The position numbers and the translations under genes are program-made. Of a stretch of 64,000 nt of DNA, positions 45,701 through 56,753 are shown in pieces. Where the stretch lies: NCBI GenBank assembly GCA_037042915.1, contig CM073201.1, positions 496,001 through 560,000 on the forward strand, read 5' to 3'. Position 1 is the stretch's first letter. Every line of letters begins with the position of its first letter. The notes under the pieces are model-generated. The model did no database searches and had not been told where the DNA came from. It saw only the letters and a list, made by a program, of their open reading frames with translations. Origin of the DNA: Auricularia sp. M13. Lineage: Eukaryota > Basidiomycota > Agaricomycetes > Auriculariales > Auriculariaceae.

Positions 45701-45836
45701 TGGGGCTCGTATGCTCACTGGCGCCAGGATCTTCGGCGCTTTGTGTCCTGCCACCTCCAGGACTTCGAATACCAGAGCCTTCGCCCTGCGTATGCTGCGC
45801 GGAGACCTTGCTTGCACTCGGGATATCGGTGCTCAT
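42792..45836 (-). CDS. DUF6535-type multi-pass membrane protein
   Basis: Three exons (45836-45626, 45568-45405, 45344-42792) give 975 residues. The N-terminal domain has the conserved order of this Agaricomycete family: WKIYRDKQSNADKAMLDTWNKTLDVLLIF joined across intron 2 to AGLFSAVSTAFIIESYKALQPD, then WFSSLVVSLAVALLSILIKQWLDEY, WARRHQLYSRGLKAWGVPALISLLPLLLH, and VAAVLLFYVLALLFPAW. That makes four likely membrane spans in the first 300 residues. The remaining 650 residues are a soluble helical repeat-like region. Function unknown; the family is strongly expanded in mushroom-forming fungi. A second in-frame ATG at 45941 would add 35 basic residues. The last 60 codons look less protein-like, so a terminal intron may be missed. 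Confidence 0.85.
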
Positions 45837-45941
45837 GGGTTCGCAGCAGCAAAGCGGTCGTCTTCGACTGCGTTTCCGAACGGATGACCGTTCGAATGTG
45901 AGAGCCAAGAAACTCCGAAACTCCGAACCAAGTGCCTTCAT

Positions 45942-46567
45942 TCTCTACTTCTGAAGCGCATTCAGGCTCATATAATTAGCAAGCTTGGAAACCTCTGCCA
46001 TCATTCGATCCGTTAATTAAGTTTACCAAAGACGCCGCAGACGTACTACCTAAAGGTACTTTGTGAACACAAAGAGAAACAATGCCCCTTTCTTGTCGTT
46101 TTTCTCACAGACCGCCTGCAACCCTCAGTTGTCTTCCAAAATCCAGTCCGACCTAGCGACGGGGGTCCCCAACGCCGTTGTCTCACCCACCCAGTCGCAG
46201 AGTTACAACATATCCGTGAATTCCGGATCCCGCGGATGCCCTCACGATCAAACGCCATAAGTAGAAGAAAGAAGCTGATTTAGATGTAAGTCACTCGTCA
46301 GCATTCTGCCGCGGGATTTTGGAATTTAGCATCGTTCAATTCGAATTTGAGTCTGTCAGTACTGCGCATCTGGCAGATTCAATCATGATCGCGTACGGAG
46401 CAGTTTGGTCCGCAAGGCATGTAGTGTTGACATTCTCAGTCTGTCACAATAAAATTCAAAGATCGAGACTCGGACTCGGGAGAAATGTAGGCAGCAATAC
46501 AGTATACAGTATATAAGTAGCAGCGGACGAAGCATCAAGCCCAGCCACTGACAACGAATCGACTCCG
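45942..46567. other. upstream region between DUF6535 gene and small peptide gene
   Basis: A divergent intergenic region. It contains the TATA box at 46510-46517; nothing else was recognised. Confidence 0.4.
46510..46517 (+). promoter_or_regulatory. TATA box of the small secreted peptide gene
   Basis: TATATAAG, 51 bp before the ATG at 46568. The same spacing is seen for two other genes in the window. Confidence 0.5.
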
Positions 46568-46726
46568 ATGTTCATCCCCCGCGTCGCGTTCTCCCTTCTC
46601 GTCCTCGCCGCGGCGGCGCTCGCAACGCCCGTGCCACGGCCTTTTGGTCCTGGAGACAAGGACATCACCCCTTTCGCCGATGGGAATGCGCCGTTCAAGC
46701 GCATGCGCGTAGTAGGGCGGCGATGA
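46568..46726 (+). CDS. small secreted peptide, 52 residues
   Basis: The frame starts MFIPRVAFSLLVLAAAALA, a textbook signal peptide (positive N-region, Leu/Ala core, ALA cleavage site at about 19/20). A 33-residue mature part rich in Pro and charged residues (TPVPRPFGPGDKD) follows. It has no Cys, a dibasic KR at 44-45 that a Kex2-type protease could cut, and a GRR end. A clear TATA box lies 51 bp upstream and no other ATG intervenes. No family is recognised. It may be a secreted effector-like or signalling peptide, or the first exon of a longer gene (a weak GTAGTA donor lies at the end). The signal peptide is seen; the role is not known. Confidence 0.5.
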   Translation: MFIPRVAFSLLVLAAAALATPVPRPFGPGDKDITPFADGNAPFKRMRVVGRR

Positions 46727-48939
46727 GCGTCACGAGTGGTCAGTCAGACTGCCAGCCTCGCCGCCGTTTAATTGCGATCCTCATAATTCTCTATAATAGG
46801 TGTAGATCTTTGGGGGCTTTTGTTGTCATTGAAAAACGTCGACGCTGCGTAGAGTAGCACGTTGAGACGAGGGGTTGTTGGCAGAGGATTCAGACATGAA
46901 TATAGTGTACGTCTGCTGCAGTACTTTCCGTATGGGATGCACATCTCCCCGGGCCGTTTCTCTGAGATACAAGATATGCACTGGCAGAGCTCACCCGGAT
47001 GCCGATAAGTTAGCGTAAAGCCATTACAGATGAGTAACACTGGACAAAATTTCCGAGTCAATGCCCCTGCTGAGCGACGCCGTCCACTCCAAGTACGCGG
47101 CCCCGAAACCAACCTCGGACGGGCGAGAGATCTAGAACATTGCCTAAACAGGAGAGATGTAGCTTAAGCGGATAAGCAGAATTTGAGATTGAGAAGCAGA
47201 TCTAGAGGGCCGAGGGAAACTCGGGCTGACCGGGTGCGATATGTAAGTTAAGCGAGATCCGACTCGAACACAGCGAATTCGAAGAAGCCACTGCGCCTGG
47301 CAGGATTGGAAACAGGTGATTGATTGCAAACCAGAACGCGCACAGGTCTTATGTAAATCCGCGTAGCACTGCGAATGGGGGATTTAAATGCTAGTACGTA
47401 CTTATCGGTGTATTTGAGTTGAGTGGGCGTGGGGTGACCGCGGAGTGAATCCTCCTTCGCCCTACCGCTCGTCATATACGAAGCCCCAGAAGTGCTAAGT
47501 GGTACATAGATCTAGAGCCCGCATTTCGATCTGCGAGACTCTTTCTCTATAGTACAGATCCCCCGGTCGCATCGCATCGTTGCGTTGTATCAGGCGAGAT
47601 TAAGTTGACGGGCGTGCCAATTACAATGCCCCGCTCGAGTCAGTGTGGGAGGAACGGCAGTATGTACTGTAGTTTCCTGTACGCTGTACGCTGTGCAGGT
47701 CTCCCACCCTGCAGAAGAGTCGAAGATTAGACGCGTCGCTGAACTCGGGAAGCCCCTTACCCCCCCACCTCCCACTCTGCACTTCAAGTTAAGTATAGGA
47801 TTTCACGGAGCCGCTTCAAGCTGAGCATTGACCGCACTGGCCTTCGTGTCAATGGCATGATAGCAATTACACTCCCTTCAATGCACACTGGCCTGACAGA
47901 CATACATACGCACAGCTCGGCTTCTTCGCCTTCCTGTCCTGGGAGCTCGAGTTTCGAGTTCTGCGCCGTCTTCTTAAATTCGGGATGCGTCCGTGTCGAA
48001 GGCGCACCTGGGCACGGCGGGCGGGGTATTCTTACTACTGTGAGCCGCCCTCCCAGACAGTTACTGCAGTTGATTCGTTATTCTTGACGAACTCTAACTT
48101 GTCCCACTCGCCAACTGGTGCGCGCGTCCCGGGCCGTCACGTGTTGTAGGTCCAGGACTCCGCCAGCAGGGATATCGATGTTGTTAATCGTTCTTCTCGG
48201 TCAAGGTTTGCAGGCACGCCCACTCGGACTTGGAGGAAGGCATGATTTTGCGACTCGGAGCGGTGTTCCTGGCAGGTTGTGCGTTTACGGTATGATTCGA
48301 GTTCGCCATGCATCTGCCTCATCCAGCGTAAAAGGCGGGCAGATTGTGCGACGCAAGGTACGGAACACCAGGTGGCTCGGTATGAAGGTCGTCGCGGCCC
48401 ACACCACTATTATAGTGCAGATTTTACGTTCGAAGATAATCGTTCGAAGTAACCACACCACACACTCGGATGATGGAGAAGATCTCTCAAGGGAAAGACG
48501 GTCAGGGGGAAAGCAGACAGCGAGTACAGCGCGATCGATATCGGTTCCATTCAAGAGCGAAGTGCGCCCGGACAGCTTCAGTGCATAGCCAGCACGTGCG
48601 AATGGACCAGGATCCCGGCAGTTCAATAGGAGCCTTGCTAACTCAGTCTATTGCTCTGGGAGCGGCAGACCACAGGGAGGTGGCGGCAGAACAAAGGCCG
48701 GCGACAGGCCGTAGTGATCAAGCAGAGCCACAGGACGAGGCGGACAAGGGAACAACAAGGCAGGCCTCCGGCGGAGCGAGGATGCGACGAGGGAACCCGG
48801 CGGCAAAGCTCGGGCGGTGGGTGTTATCGATGTGTGTGGTTGGAGGCTGGAACGCGATTGAGGCTCCGACGGGCAGGCTTATAAGAGCGCGTCCACCACC
48901 GCCTTCTTTACTCTTCGTTTCAACTCTTCTTCGGCCAGG
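46727..48939. other. 2.2-kb intergenic stretch
   Basis: No gene was recognised. Frames at 47857-48087 and 48118-48588 have no motif or splice support. TATAAG at 48880-48885 precedes the kinase gene. Confidence 0.4.
48880..48885 (+). promoter_or_regulatory. TATA box of the FHA-kinase gene
   Basis: TATAAG within CTTATAAGAG, 55 bp before the ATG at 48940. Confidence 0.45.
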
Positions 48940-50453
48940 ATGTCCGCAAACGCCGACGCGATGGAGGACGTAGTGGCGACGCAGCCGGCGTCGCAGCCCG
49001 CGGCGGGCGGCGGCGGCGAGGCGTCGCAGGCGCAGGCGGCGAACGCGCACCTCTGGGGGGCGCTCATCCCGACGTCGCCCGCGCAGAAGCGGCTCGACAT
49101 GTGGATCGGCCAGTCGACGTACACCCTCGGCCGACACCACTCCTGCGACTTTCGCCTGGCGAGCCCCAAGATCAGTGCGTGCTGCCAGTCCGTCGAGCAC
49201 CAGCACTCACACCAGCCCGCCAGGCAACTTCCACTGCTCCATCACCTGGAACGGCGCCGACCCGCGCGGCGACCCGGCGGAGGTCGTCGTCGAAGACCTC
49301 AGCACCAACGGCACCTTTGTGCGTTGCGCCACCCGCCAGCGCCAACGCTGACCGTCTGCAGGTGAACGGGACCAAGGTCGGCAAGGGCAAGCGGTGGCTG
49401 CTCCAGCAGGGCTGCGAGCTCAGCTTCGGCCTCTCGAGCGCCGACAGCGTGGGCGCCGACGACCTCCGTACGTACGCCATCAAGTATCCCGCCACCTTGC
49501 TTACGTCCTGCCAGGATTCTTGTACCGCCACTTGGGGAATCCGAACCCGCAGTCGTCCATCTTTGACCAGTACCAGCTCAGCTCAGAGTGCGTCGCGTCT
49601 CCTTTCTTCTCGCCCGACGCGATCCTTCGTCCCCGCGCGTTTGCAGTACGCGCTCACCGCGCAGGGTCCCAGCGTGTCAGCACCTTCTTGACACGGCTCA
49701 GGGTCGACGGGCGATGCCTGCAGTCGTCTTGCTCCACCCGAGCGGCGCGTTCGCGGGGCCGCACACATCGAGCAACCGTGGCGCGGCAAGGCTCGCGTCG
49801 AGTCAGAACGCGTCACAACCCTTCCCCTCATCCTCCTTTGTCCCCCATCTCTCTACGCCCCACTCACCACGCCACACCCACAGACTCGGCCGCGGCGCCT
49901 TCGCCTCCGTGCGGCGCGCCATCGGGATCAACGACGGGCAGGTCTACGCCGTCAAGGTGATGAACCAGCGGCGGCTGAGCGGGCCGACGGGCGAGCAGGC
50001 GCACGCGCGCATGATTGCGCGCGAGGTCGACATCCTGCGCTCGCTCGACCACCCCAACATCGTCAAGTGCCACGGCATCTTCACCGACCCCGCCGCGCTG
50101 TACATCGTCATGGAGTTTGTCCCGGGGGGCGATTTGCTGGATGCCGTGCTTAAGAGTAATGGGGGGCTTGGTGAGTTTTTTCTGTTTGGCGGGGCGCTGG
50201 GCGGGCGGGGGGCGGGGTGTTGGACGTTATACCGCAAGGCGGACCTGTTGGACGCGATCTTGCTAGGCGGACGCGTTGGACGTGATACCGCCACGCGCCA
50301 CGCGTTCTCCCTCCCCGCAACGCGAAGCGTTCCTGACATCGCCTCGCGACCTCGCAAGAGTCTGACCCCACAGCTGACCGCACTCTTCGCAGACGAGCGC
50401 GAAGCAAAAGGCCTGACGCGCGACATCTGCGTCGCGATGCAGTACCTGCACAA

Positions 50454-50492
<39 letters not shown>

Positions 50493-51828
50493 GCTGCTCA
50501 CCCTCGGCACGCCGCGCCGCGCCAAGATCGCGGACTTTGGGCTCGCGAAGGTCCTCGATAGCGCGACGTTCTTGCGCGTGCGTCCGTCCTGCCTTCTCCG
50601 TTCCCCTTCCTCCCTCCGTTCCCCTTGCTCCCCCGTCCCTCCTTCCCCGTTCCCTTGCTCATCTCCCCTCTTTCTCTCCTGCATCCTTTCCTCCGAACGC
50701 TTTCCCGCCCCCAATGCTGACCTTGACCTTCGCCAGACGGCGTGCGGCACCCCGGCCTACCTCGCGCCCGAGGTCCTGCTGCACACGCAGGACCCGGAAT
50801 GGACGGGCTACACGAACGCGGTCGACGTGTGGAGCATCGGCGTCATGGTCTTTTCTATGTACGTTTCTGCGCTGTACTGTTCTCTTTCGTTCCTCGACGC
50901 GCTACGCGCTCATTACCTGCCTGGGCGCGCGGGGTGCTCGGGTGATGGCTCGGTGGCACAGCGCGTTGGTGAACACAGAGGCTGATCTGGTTGCAGGCTG
51001 ACCATGAGCATGCCGTTCAACGACGAGGGCGAGGGCGAGACGCACGCGGAGCGCGCGCAGAGCCGCACGATTACGTGGGAGCCGGTCGAGGATAAGTCTG
51101 AGGATGGTGCGTTTTTGCTCGTTTCATCGCTTCCCTTCCTTCCCTCCCCCATCCTCTTCCTGTTTTCCTATCTCCTTCTCCTTGTCAAACGTACTCCCTT
51201 TCCTTCGCGCCTCCCGCTTCTTCCCTCCCTCGCGCACGCCGAACCGCGCTCTCTTCCTTCCTCCCCCGCTGACGCTGACGCCCAACGACGCTCTACAGCC
51301 CAAGACTGGCTGCACCGCGTACTGCAGCGCGACCCGTCGCTACGCATGCCAATGGACGAAGCACTGAACCACCGCTGGCTGCTCGACCCCTACGGCGACC
51401 GGTCCTTCGCCGTGCCGAGCCCGGGCACGCCGCGCGCGGTGACGCCGACGCTGGGCCCGCGCTTCGCGTTCGGCGGCCAGTTCCACCGCAACGTGCCCAT
51501 GGGCCCGAACGGCGTCGCCCTCCCGCAAAACGGCGGCGCGGGCGGGGCGGGCTTGCAGGAGAATTCGAGCGAGTATATCTATGGCGATGCGGAGCAGGGA
51601 GAGGGTGTTGGTGTTGGTGTTGATGGCCACGGAGTGAGTAGTCTTGGATTCGGACGGATGGCGCTGGACAGTGTGTGCAGCCCGGCTTTGGATTCGCCCA
51701 CAACAACAACAACTTTTGATACTGCGGCGAAGAATGGCGGGGGAGGGCGCTTGAAGAGGCCTGCGACGGAGTCGATGGAGCTCGTGCCGCCCAGCCCGGC
51801 GAAGAAGCGGGGCGCTGTTGCGGTGTGA
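48940..51828 (+). CDS. CHK2: FHA-domain Ser/Thr kinase, Rad53/Cds1/Chk2 type
   Basis: Nine exons (48940-49174, 49224-49318, 49362-49467, 49515-49587, 49884-50170, 50393-50577, 50737-50858, 50997-51106, 51299-51828) give 580 residues. It is the DNA-damage and replication checkpoint effector kinase. A short SQ/TQ cluster (T14Q, S18Q, S29Q) for ATM/ATR-type kinases comes first. A single FHA domain (about 55-145: [34 protein letters not shown]) follows. The kinase domain runs from about 170: [10 protein letters not shown]194 in YAVK, catalytic HRD with D293, DFG at 313, and the activation segment [13 protein letters not shown] close to Chk2. The C-terminus is low-complexity and ends in a basic PAKKRG. 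Introns 6 and 8 are long and pyrimidine-rich. One FHA domain, as in Cds1/Chk2 and unlike yeast Rad53. Confidence 0.93.
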
Positions 51829-52644
51829 AGGTGCTTGCTTCTTTTTCTTTTTCCCCTCTTTGCTTGCTTGCTTGCGCGCTGCTTTACATCCTACATCCTA
51901 TATCGACTCGAATCGGCCTCCGCATCTCTCCTCTCCTCTACTGTCTTGTGCCACCAATCAATCAATCATCTCGCGTCCCACCACAGCTTCCATCTCTCCT
52001 CTCCTCTCCTCTCCTCGCGTCTCTATCCGCACTCGTGCTTTCTCCCTCTCTCGAATCTCTCTCCCTCTACGATACTTTGTGCTCTTTTTTTCTTTTTCTT
52101 CTTTTCCTTTGCTTTTGGATATAGTGTCGTGAAACAGAAACAGAACAGTGAACTTGAAAAGACCTATCGTACTGTGTTATTATGTACGGGCTCTTCAGAA
52201 TGCCAGGGGGATGGCGGGATACATAGGGTTTTGACCTTCGCTCGGGTGTAACACGCTTTCAAACTCAGAGAATTAAAGTCAGTGGTCACCGCCGACCCTA
52301 CCGGAACATTGCAGTGGCTCTTTCGGTCGCTGGTTATACAGGGCGGCGCTACAGGATGCATCTTGCGTTGCACATTAAACGCTGATCTCACGAGAGAACG
52401 GCGGAGCGCGTATAGTACATCATTTGGTGAACAATGGAACACGCTTTGAAAGCCAGCTCGTTTGTCGTCTTTCTCTCTCGTGCATTGATGTCGCTAGACG
52501 CTGACCGTTCTGTGGAGGGGCCAGAGTCTGACGCGCTCTGCGACGCCGAGCTAGCCCTCATAGCACACGAACAGGACTATTCTACCGGACGACACGCGGC
52601 ATGCGCTTCTTTCGACACCCGCGCCGTAGGTCTCGCTCTGAGCC
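51829..52644. other. pyrimidine-rich 3' flank of the kinase gene
   Basis: The coding strand is strongly C/T-rich up to about 52110, with a CTCTC-type microsatellite near 51990-52016. The frame at 52434 opens without family features and overlaps the pseudogene, so it is not called. Confidence 0.5.
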
Positions 52645-54302
52645 ACGGGCTTTCTTTCCGTGGTCGAGGACAGGCCGACGACGCGGCAGGTGTACAACTG
52701 GCCTCGTTCGCCTCCTCCACGATCGTTCATCGGCACGACGCTCGCGAGTTCAACTTCGCTGAGCGGCTCGCCCTCGTTAAGGCGAACATCGTCTCGGTCT
52801 ACCAGGCCGGCGCGCTCTTCGCGTACGCGAGCAGCTTCTTCTGCCAGTGGGGCCGGCGCGCAACGCGTCTCTCGTCTTCATAATGATACTCGGCGCGGGG
52901 CTCATGCTCGGCGCGTCCGGCGCGCTCTCATTCTCGGCGGACGCGTGCTCGCCGGGGGGTCGGCGCAGCCTCGAACATGGTGCCCATCTACTGTACATCT
53001 CCGAGCTGGCGCCCCCCGCAGTACGCGGGCGACTGGTCGGCATCTACGAGGCGGGCTGGCAGATTGGCGGCATCTTTGGCTTCTGCCAGTGGATCAATTA
53101 TGGTCTCGCGAACAGCGTCCCCGATGCGCAGCGCAAGCAGGCCCGTGGCTCGTACCGTTCGCTGTGCAATTGATCCCTGCTGGAATCCTGCTGCTGGGCT
53201 CGTTATGGATTAAGGAGTCGCCACGTTGGCTGCTCGCGAAAGGACGCCGGAGGAAGCTCTTGACAGCTTGTGCTGGATTCGTAACCCCGTACATCGTCGA
53301 AGAGGTAAATTTGATCGAATGTGCGCTGGACCAACATGGTGCTGGAGTTGCAGACCGATTCTGGAGACCTTTCCAGGTACTGGACTGTTGCTCTAAATTA
53401 TAACGACTAACAGCAATACTCTCAGGTCGTCAGAAAGTCGCCTCGGATACAGTGGAGATTCTTCCTCGGCGGGATGCTCTTCCTCTGGCAGAATGGTTCG
53501 GGAATCAACGCGATCAATTATTACTCACCTACAGTCTTTGCCTCCATCGGCCTCGCCGGTGCCAATGCCTCATTCCTTATAACTGGCATTTTCGGCGTGG
53601 TAAAGACCGCCATCACCTTCGTCTGGCTGCTCTTCCTCATCGACACCGTGGGCCGTCGAAAGATGCTCATGATTGGTGCAGCAGGCGGCTCGGCGTGCAT
53701 GTGGTTCATCGGCGCGTATATCAAGCTCGCCGACATAGCCTCGAGGCAAGCGTCGGGAGAAGGCGCAGACGGACTCGACAGCGGCGGTATCGCAGCTATA
53801 TTCTTCTTCTATCTGTGGACAGTGTTCTACATGCCTTCATGGGTAATCATCCATTCTCTCAGTTTGTGTTCAAGGACTTCCACGCTGATGCGTAGCTCAG
53901 AACGGAATCCCCTGGATCCTCAACAACCAGATGTTCGACGCGCGCACGCGCTCGCTCGGCCAGGCGTCCGCGGCGGCGAACAACTGGTTCTGGAACTTCA
54001 TCATCAGCCACTTTACCCCGCAGATGTTCCTCTCTATGGGCTACGGCGTCTACTTCTTCTTCGCGTCGCTCATGCTGCTCAGCATTGCCTTCGTATACTT
54101 CTTCATCCCCGAAACGAAGGGCGTGCCGCTCGAGCAGATGGATCGGCTATTCGACATTCGTCCCTGCTCTATCGCAGTTCAAGTCGTTCTGCTCGGTATT
54201 ACGGAGAAACCTGGTTTTGCCCTTGATGGCGACATTCGGGAAGAGAAACTTCTTGGAGAGGGAAAAGGAGATGCCGCGATTTCTGTTAGTGAAGTCGCAT
54301 AA
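52645..54302 (+). pseudogene. quinate/sugar permease (QutD-like, MFS) pseudogene
   Basis: The sequence follows the QutD type of MFS transporter: VVEDRPTTRQVYNW at the N-terminus, REFNFAERLALVKANIVSVYQAGALF, ISELAPPAVRGRLVGIYEAGWQIGG, WLVPFAVQLIPAGILLLGSLWIKESPRWLL, then after a clean intron (53374-53426) WRFFLGGMLFLWQNGSGINAINYYSPTVF and, after another (53843-53900), NGIPWILNNQMFDARTR to IPETKGVPLEQMDRLF. The expected initiator codon reads ACG (52645-52647). Transmembrane segment 1 is mostly missing. At least five frame changes lie between 52690 and 53340. The C-terminal half (from about 53427) is intact with working splice sites. It would have been a plasma-membrane proton symporter for quinate or sugars. 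Confidence 0.85.
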
Positions 54303-55001
54303 TTCACGGAATGGTGCAAGGGGCAGGCATCGGCAAACTCCGGTACACGGACCGGGTGGGGGTGGGTCCTGGCAAACGCTTATAACTTTTTTTTTTTTTT
54401 TTATTTGCTTCCAAGGGGGTCCGGGAGGCCCATTTGAGCATTGTCTGTGTATCCCACAGCATATCTCTTTCTTTACTTGCTCCAAGAGCTTTAGCAAGGC
54501 TCTATGCAGCAATTTGGCCAGCTGAGGAGGAGGAGCACGCCGAGAGCGGCGATGTCCGAAGGCTTATGTCAGCGGTTTCCTTTTCCAAAATTTACCTCCA
54601 CCAAGAGTGCAGCTACACTTGCGCTGCGTCTATTGAGCTGCTGGACACTTTGAAAGTCGACATTTGAGCATTTAACGGGAGTTGACCAAGTTTCAGTTCC
54701 AAATACGGCATCCGCGGGCTCAAATTTGCTTCCGAGGGGGGAGGGGGGGGTTCAGCAAACCGCTTATGACTTTTTTTGGGTGCGTGTCCACTATTTTTCC
54801 CTTGCCTGCCCCTTGGAATGGTGTAGACTTCGAGGAATACACTGGAAGTCACTATTTCCAGTGCTCAGGTAACAGTTCCATTGTGGCTCGAATTGATGCC
54901 TACTAACCGGCCAGAACGGAGAGCTCCGGAGCTCGCGATCGACGACACGGATCGACGACACAGATTCAAAGTCAGCGTGTCTCGCCATTCGTTCACCATC
55001 C
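54303..55001. other. intergenic with diverged repeated segments
   Basis: Two stretches share words: ATTTGCTTCC(A/G)AGGGGG at about 54402 and 54723, and CAAAC-GCTTAT-ACTTTTTTT at about 54371 and 54757. They occur in rearranged order with poly-T and poly-G runs. It looks like degraded repeat DNA; no gene was seen. Confidence 0.4.
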
Positions 55002-56597
55002 ATGCAGCGCGACCCCAACCGCTACGCCGAGGGACTCGAAGCTGCCGCTCTCCGTGAGAGGATAGAGGACGAGGAGCTGGCGCTCGATGTTCTTCGTACA
55101 AGTTACGAGCGTGCCCAGCAAGCACATGCGGAAACGGAGGCCCAATTCCACGATGCGGAACAGCAGTACCTCTTGTACAAGGGCCTTCTCGAGGACTCGT
55201 CGAAATATCTTGGAAAGGCCAGATCCCGATATGTCGCACAGGCCGCATCCGTCGCGCTCGAACGCGTCCTTTTGCACCCCGTCCGCAAAACGCCGCTCAA
55301 AATTCTCGCCTACATCTTCGAGCTTTGCATCGACGATGTCCCGTGCGACGACCAATTGCCCCTGGAAATTGACGACATTCGCAATCGCCAACAGCAACCG
55401 TTTCACCTCGCAGCTGTCTGCCGTCGCTGGCGGCAAGCAAGCTTTGCTCATCCTCGCGCCTGGAGGCACTTCGAGTGGTCATTCGATTTCGTCAAGCCGA
55501 ATAATGTGGTATCCTGGTTGGGCTACGCCGCTACACTCTTGTCGCACGCCCGGTCAGTGCCGCTCACAGCCTGCCTGACACGCACGGGGGAATCGAAACC
55601 ACACCACGAAGAACTTGTCCCGCAGGTCGCTGCTATCTTGCGCCTATGCATTCGGGCCCAGATTATGATCTGGAGTCTGGATATCGGCGATTCGCTGCTC
55701 CCTCTGTTGGGATCCACCACGCCGTACCTCACCAAGCTGCGATGTCGGCTGGCGTCGCTCCAAAGCGACACTGTCCTCCGAAATATGCATATACTGCCCA
55801 ATGCTCCAGCATTGGAGTTTATCTCCGCCACCAATCTCTTTCACGGCGGTCCAGTCGCGTTCCCAGTCCTTGACACCGCGTATCTACACTCCATCACATG
55901 TACGGACGAGGAAGATGTGCTCAGCATTATGCTGCGCTCGCTGCCGCGGTTGAGTGCCCTCAGGCTCTATTGGCCGTTGGTTGCCTATCAAACTCCGAAC
56001 CCAGTCCGACTTGCGGTCCCTCAGATCAAGTCGCTCTTCTTGCATATCTCTGACGACTGTCCAATTGAACAGCTGTCTCTTCGCTTCGAGTTCAGGTCTG
56101 TGACCTCTCTGACTCTCTACGGCGATCCACCTTCGGCCGATGAGCGGATTCGCTTTCTTCGTGCCTTGGGAGAGAACTCGCCTATCAGCGAGCTCAGTAT
56201 TTCGGACATCGGCGGCCCCTCGTTTGCGGTCTTCCTCGACGTCCTGCCCTCGCTAGGCAGCCTGAAGACCCTATTTCTGGAGTGGATTACGTTCACAAAT
56301 GACAACCTCCTCGCATTACGGGACGCGCTCTGCCCACAGGATAGGTCTGCGAAATGGCCCTGCCCGCAGTTACTTGGACTCTGCTTCGACCCAGATTCGT
56401 GCCGTTTTACGCCGGATTGCAACCCGGCCACGGTCACGGGCATGATTGAATCCCGAGCGTCTGCTGCGCGCGACAATGCTTTGTCCCCGTTAAATAGGCC
56501 GACGGCGCTACGCTGGATCACCATGGGACGGTGGCCAGGTTCCCGCGACGAATCGATTCAGGATAAGATTAATCGCGCTATTAGAACTGCCACTTGA
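55002..56597 (+). CDS. F-box-like protein, paralog C
   Basis: An intronless gene of 531 residues with the same plan as paralogs A and B, which lie 45 kb away on the other strand. MQRDPNRYAEGLEAAALRERI leads into a coiled-coil-like region, then an F-box-like motif (HPVRKTPLKILAYIFEL, AAVCRRWRQAS, about 90-155), then LRR-like segments (SVTSLTLYGD, LSISDIGG) and the KWPCPQLLGLC/CNPATV block. It ends RDESIQDKINRAIRTAT. Expected to bind Skp1 in an SCF complex; substrate unknown. The ATG at 55002 aligns with the paralog starts. It is flanked on both sides by decayed genes. Confidence 0.8.
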   Translation: MQRDPNRYAEGLEAAALRERIEDEELALDVLRTSYERAQQAHAETEAQFHDAEQQYLLYKGLLEDSSKYLGKARSRYVAQAASVALERVLLHPVRKTPLKILAYIFELCIDDVPCDDQLPLEIDDIRNRQQQPFHLAAVCRRWRQASFAHPRAWRHFEWSFDFVKPNNVVSWLGYAATLLSHARSVPLTACLTRTGESKPHHEELVPQVAAILRLCIRAQIMIWSLDIGDSLLPLLGSTTPYLTKLRCRLASLQSDTVLRNMHILPNAPALEFISATNLFHGGPVAFPVLDTAYLHSITCTDEEDVLSIMLRSLPRLSALRLYWPLVAYQTPNPVRLAVPQIKSLFLHISDDCPIEQLSLRFEFRSVTSLTLYGDPPSADERIRFLRALGENSPISELSISDIGGPSFAVFLDVLPSLGSLKTLFLEWITFTNDNLLALRDALCPQDRSAKWPCPQLLGLCFDPDSCRFTPDCNPATVTGMIESRASAARDNALSPLNRPTALRWITMGRWPGSRDESIQDKINRAIRTAT

Positions 56598-56753
56598 TGA
56601 CGCAACTCACATTAAATTGTGATACACGTAGTTTCAAAGGTTATACTGTTGATATACGGTAGTTTCCAATGCCAATGACCTTGCGCGGCTCCGTCACTCT
56701 AATAAACGGTGCGGCTGCTTCGTGGCATTGCACTGGGATTAGCTGAACTGCTC

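Noticed and set aside
52434-52883. 149-codon frame starting at ATG 52434
   Set aside because: Its N-terminal part is unrelated to the permease and its end is one of the permease frames; the permease start lies downstream at 52645.
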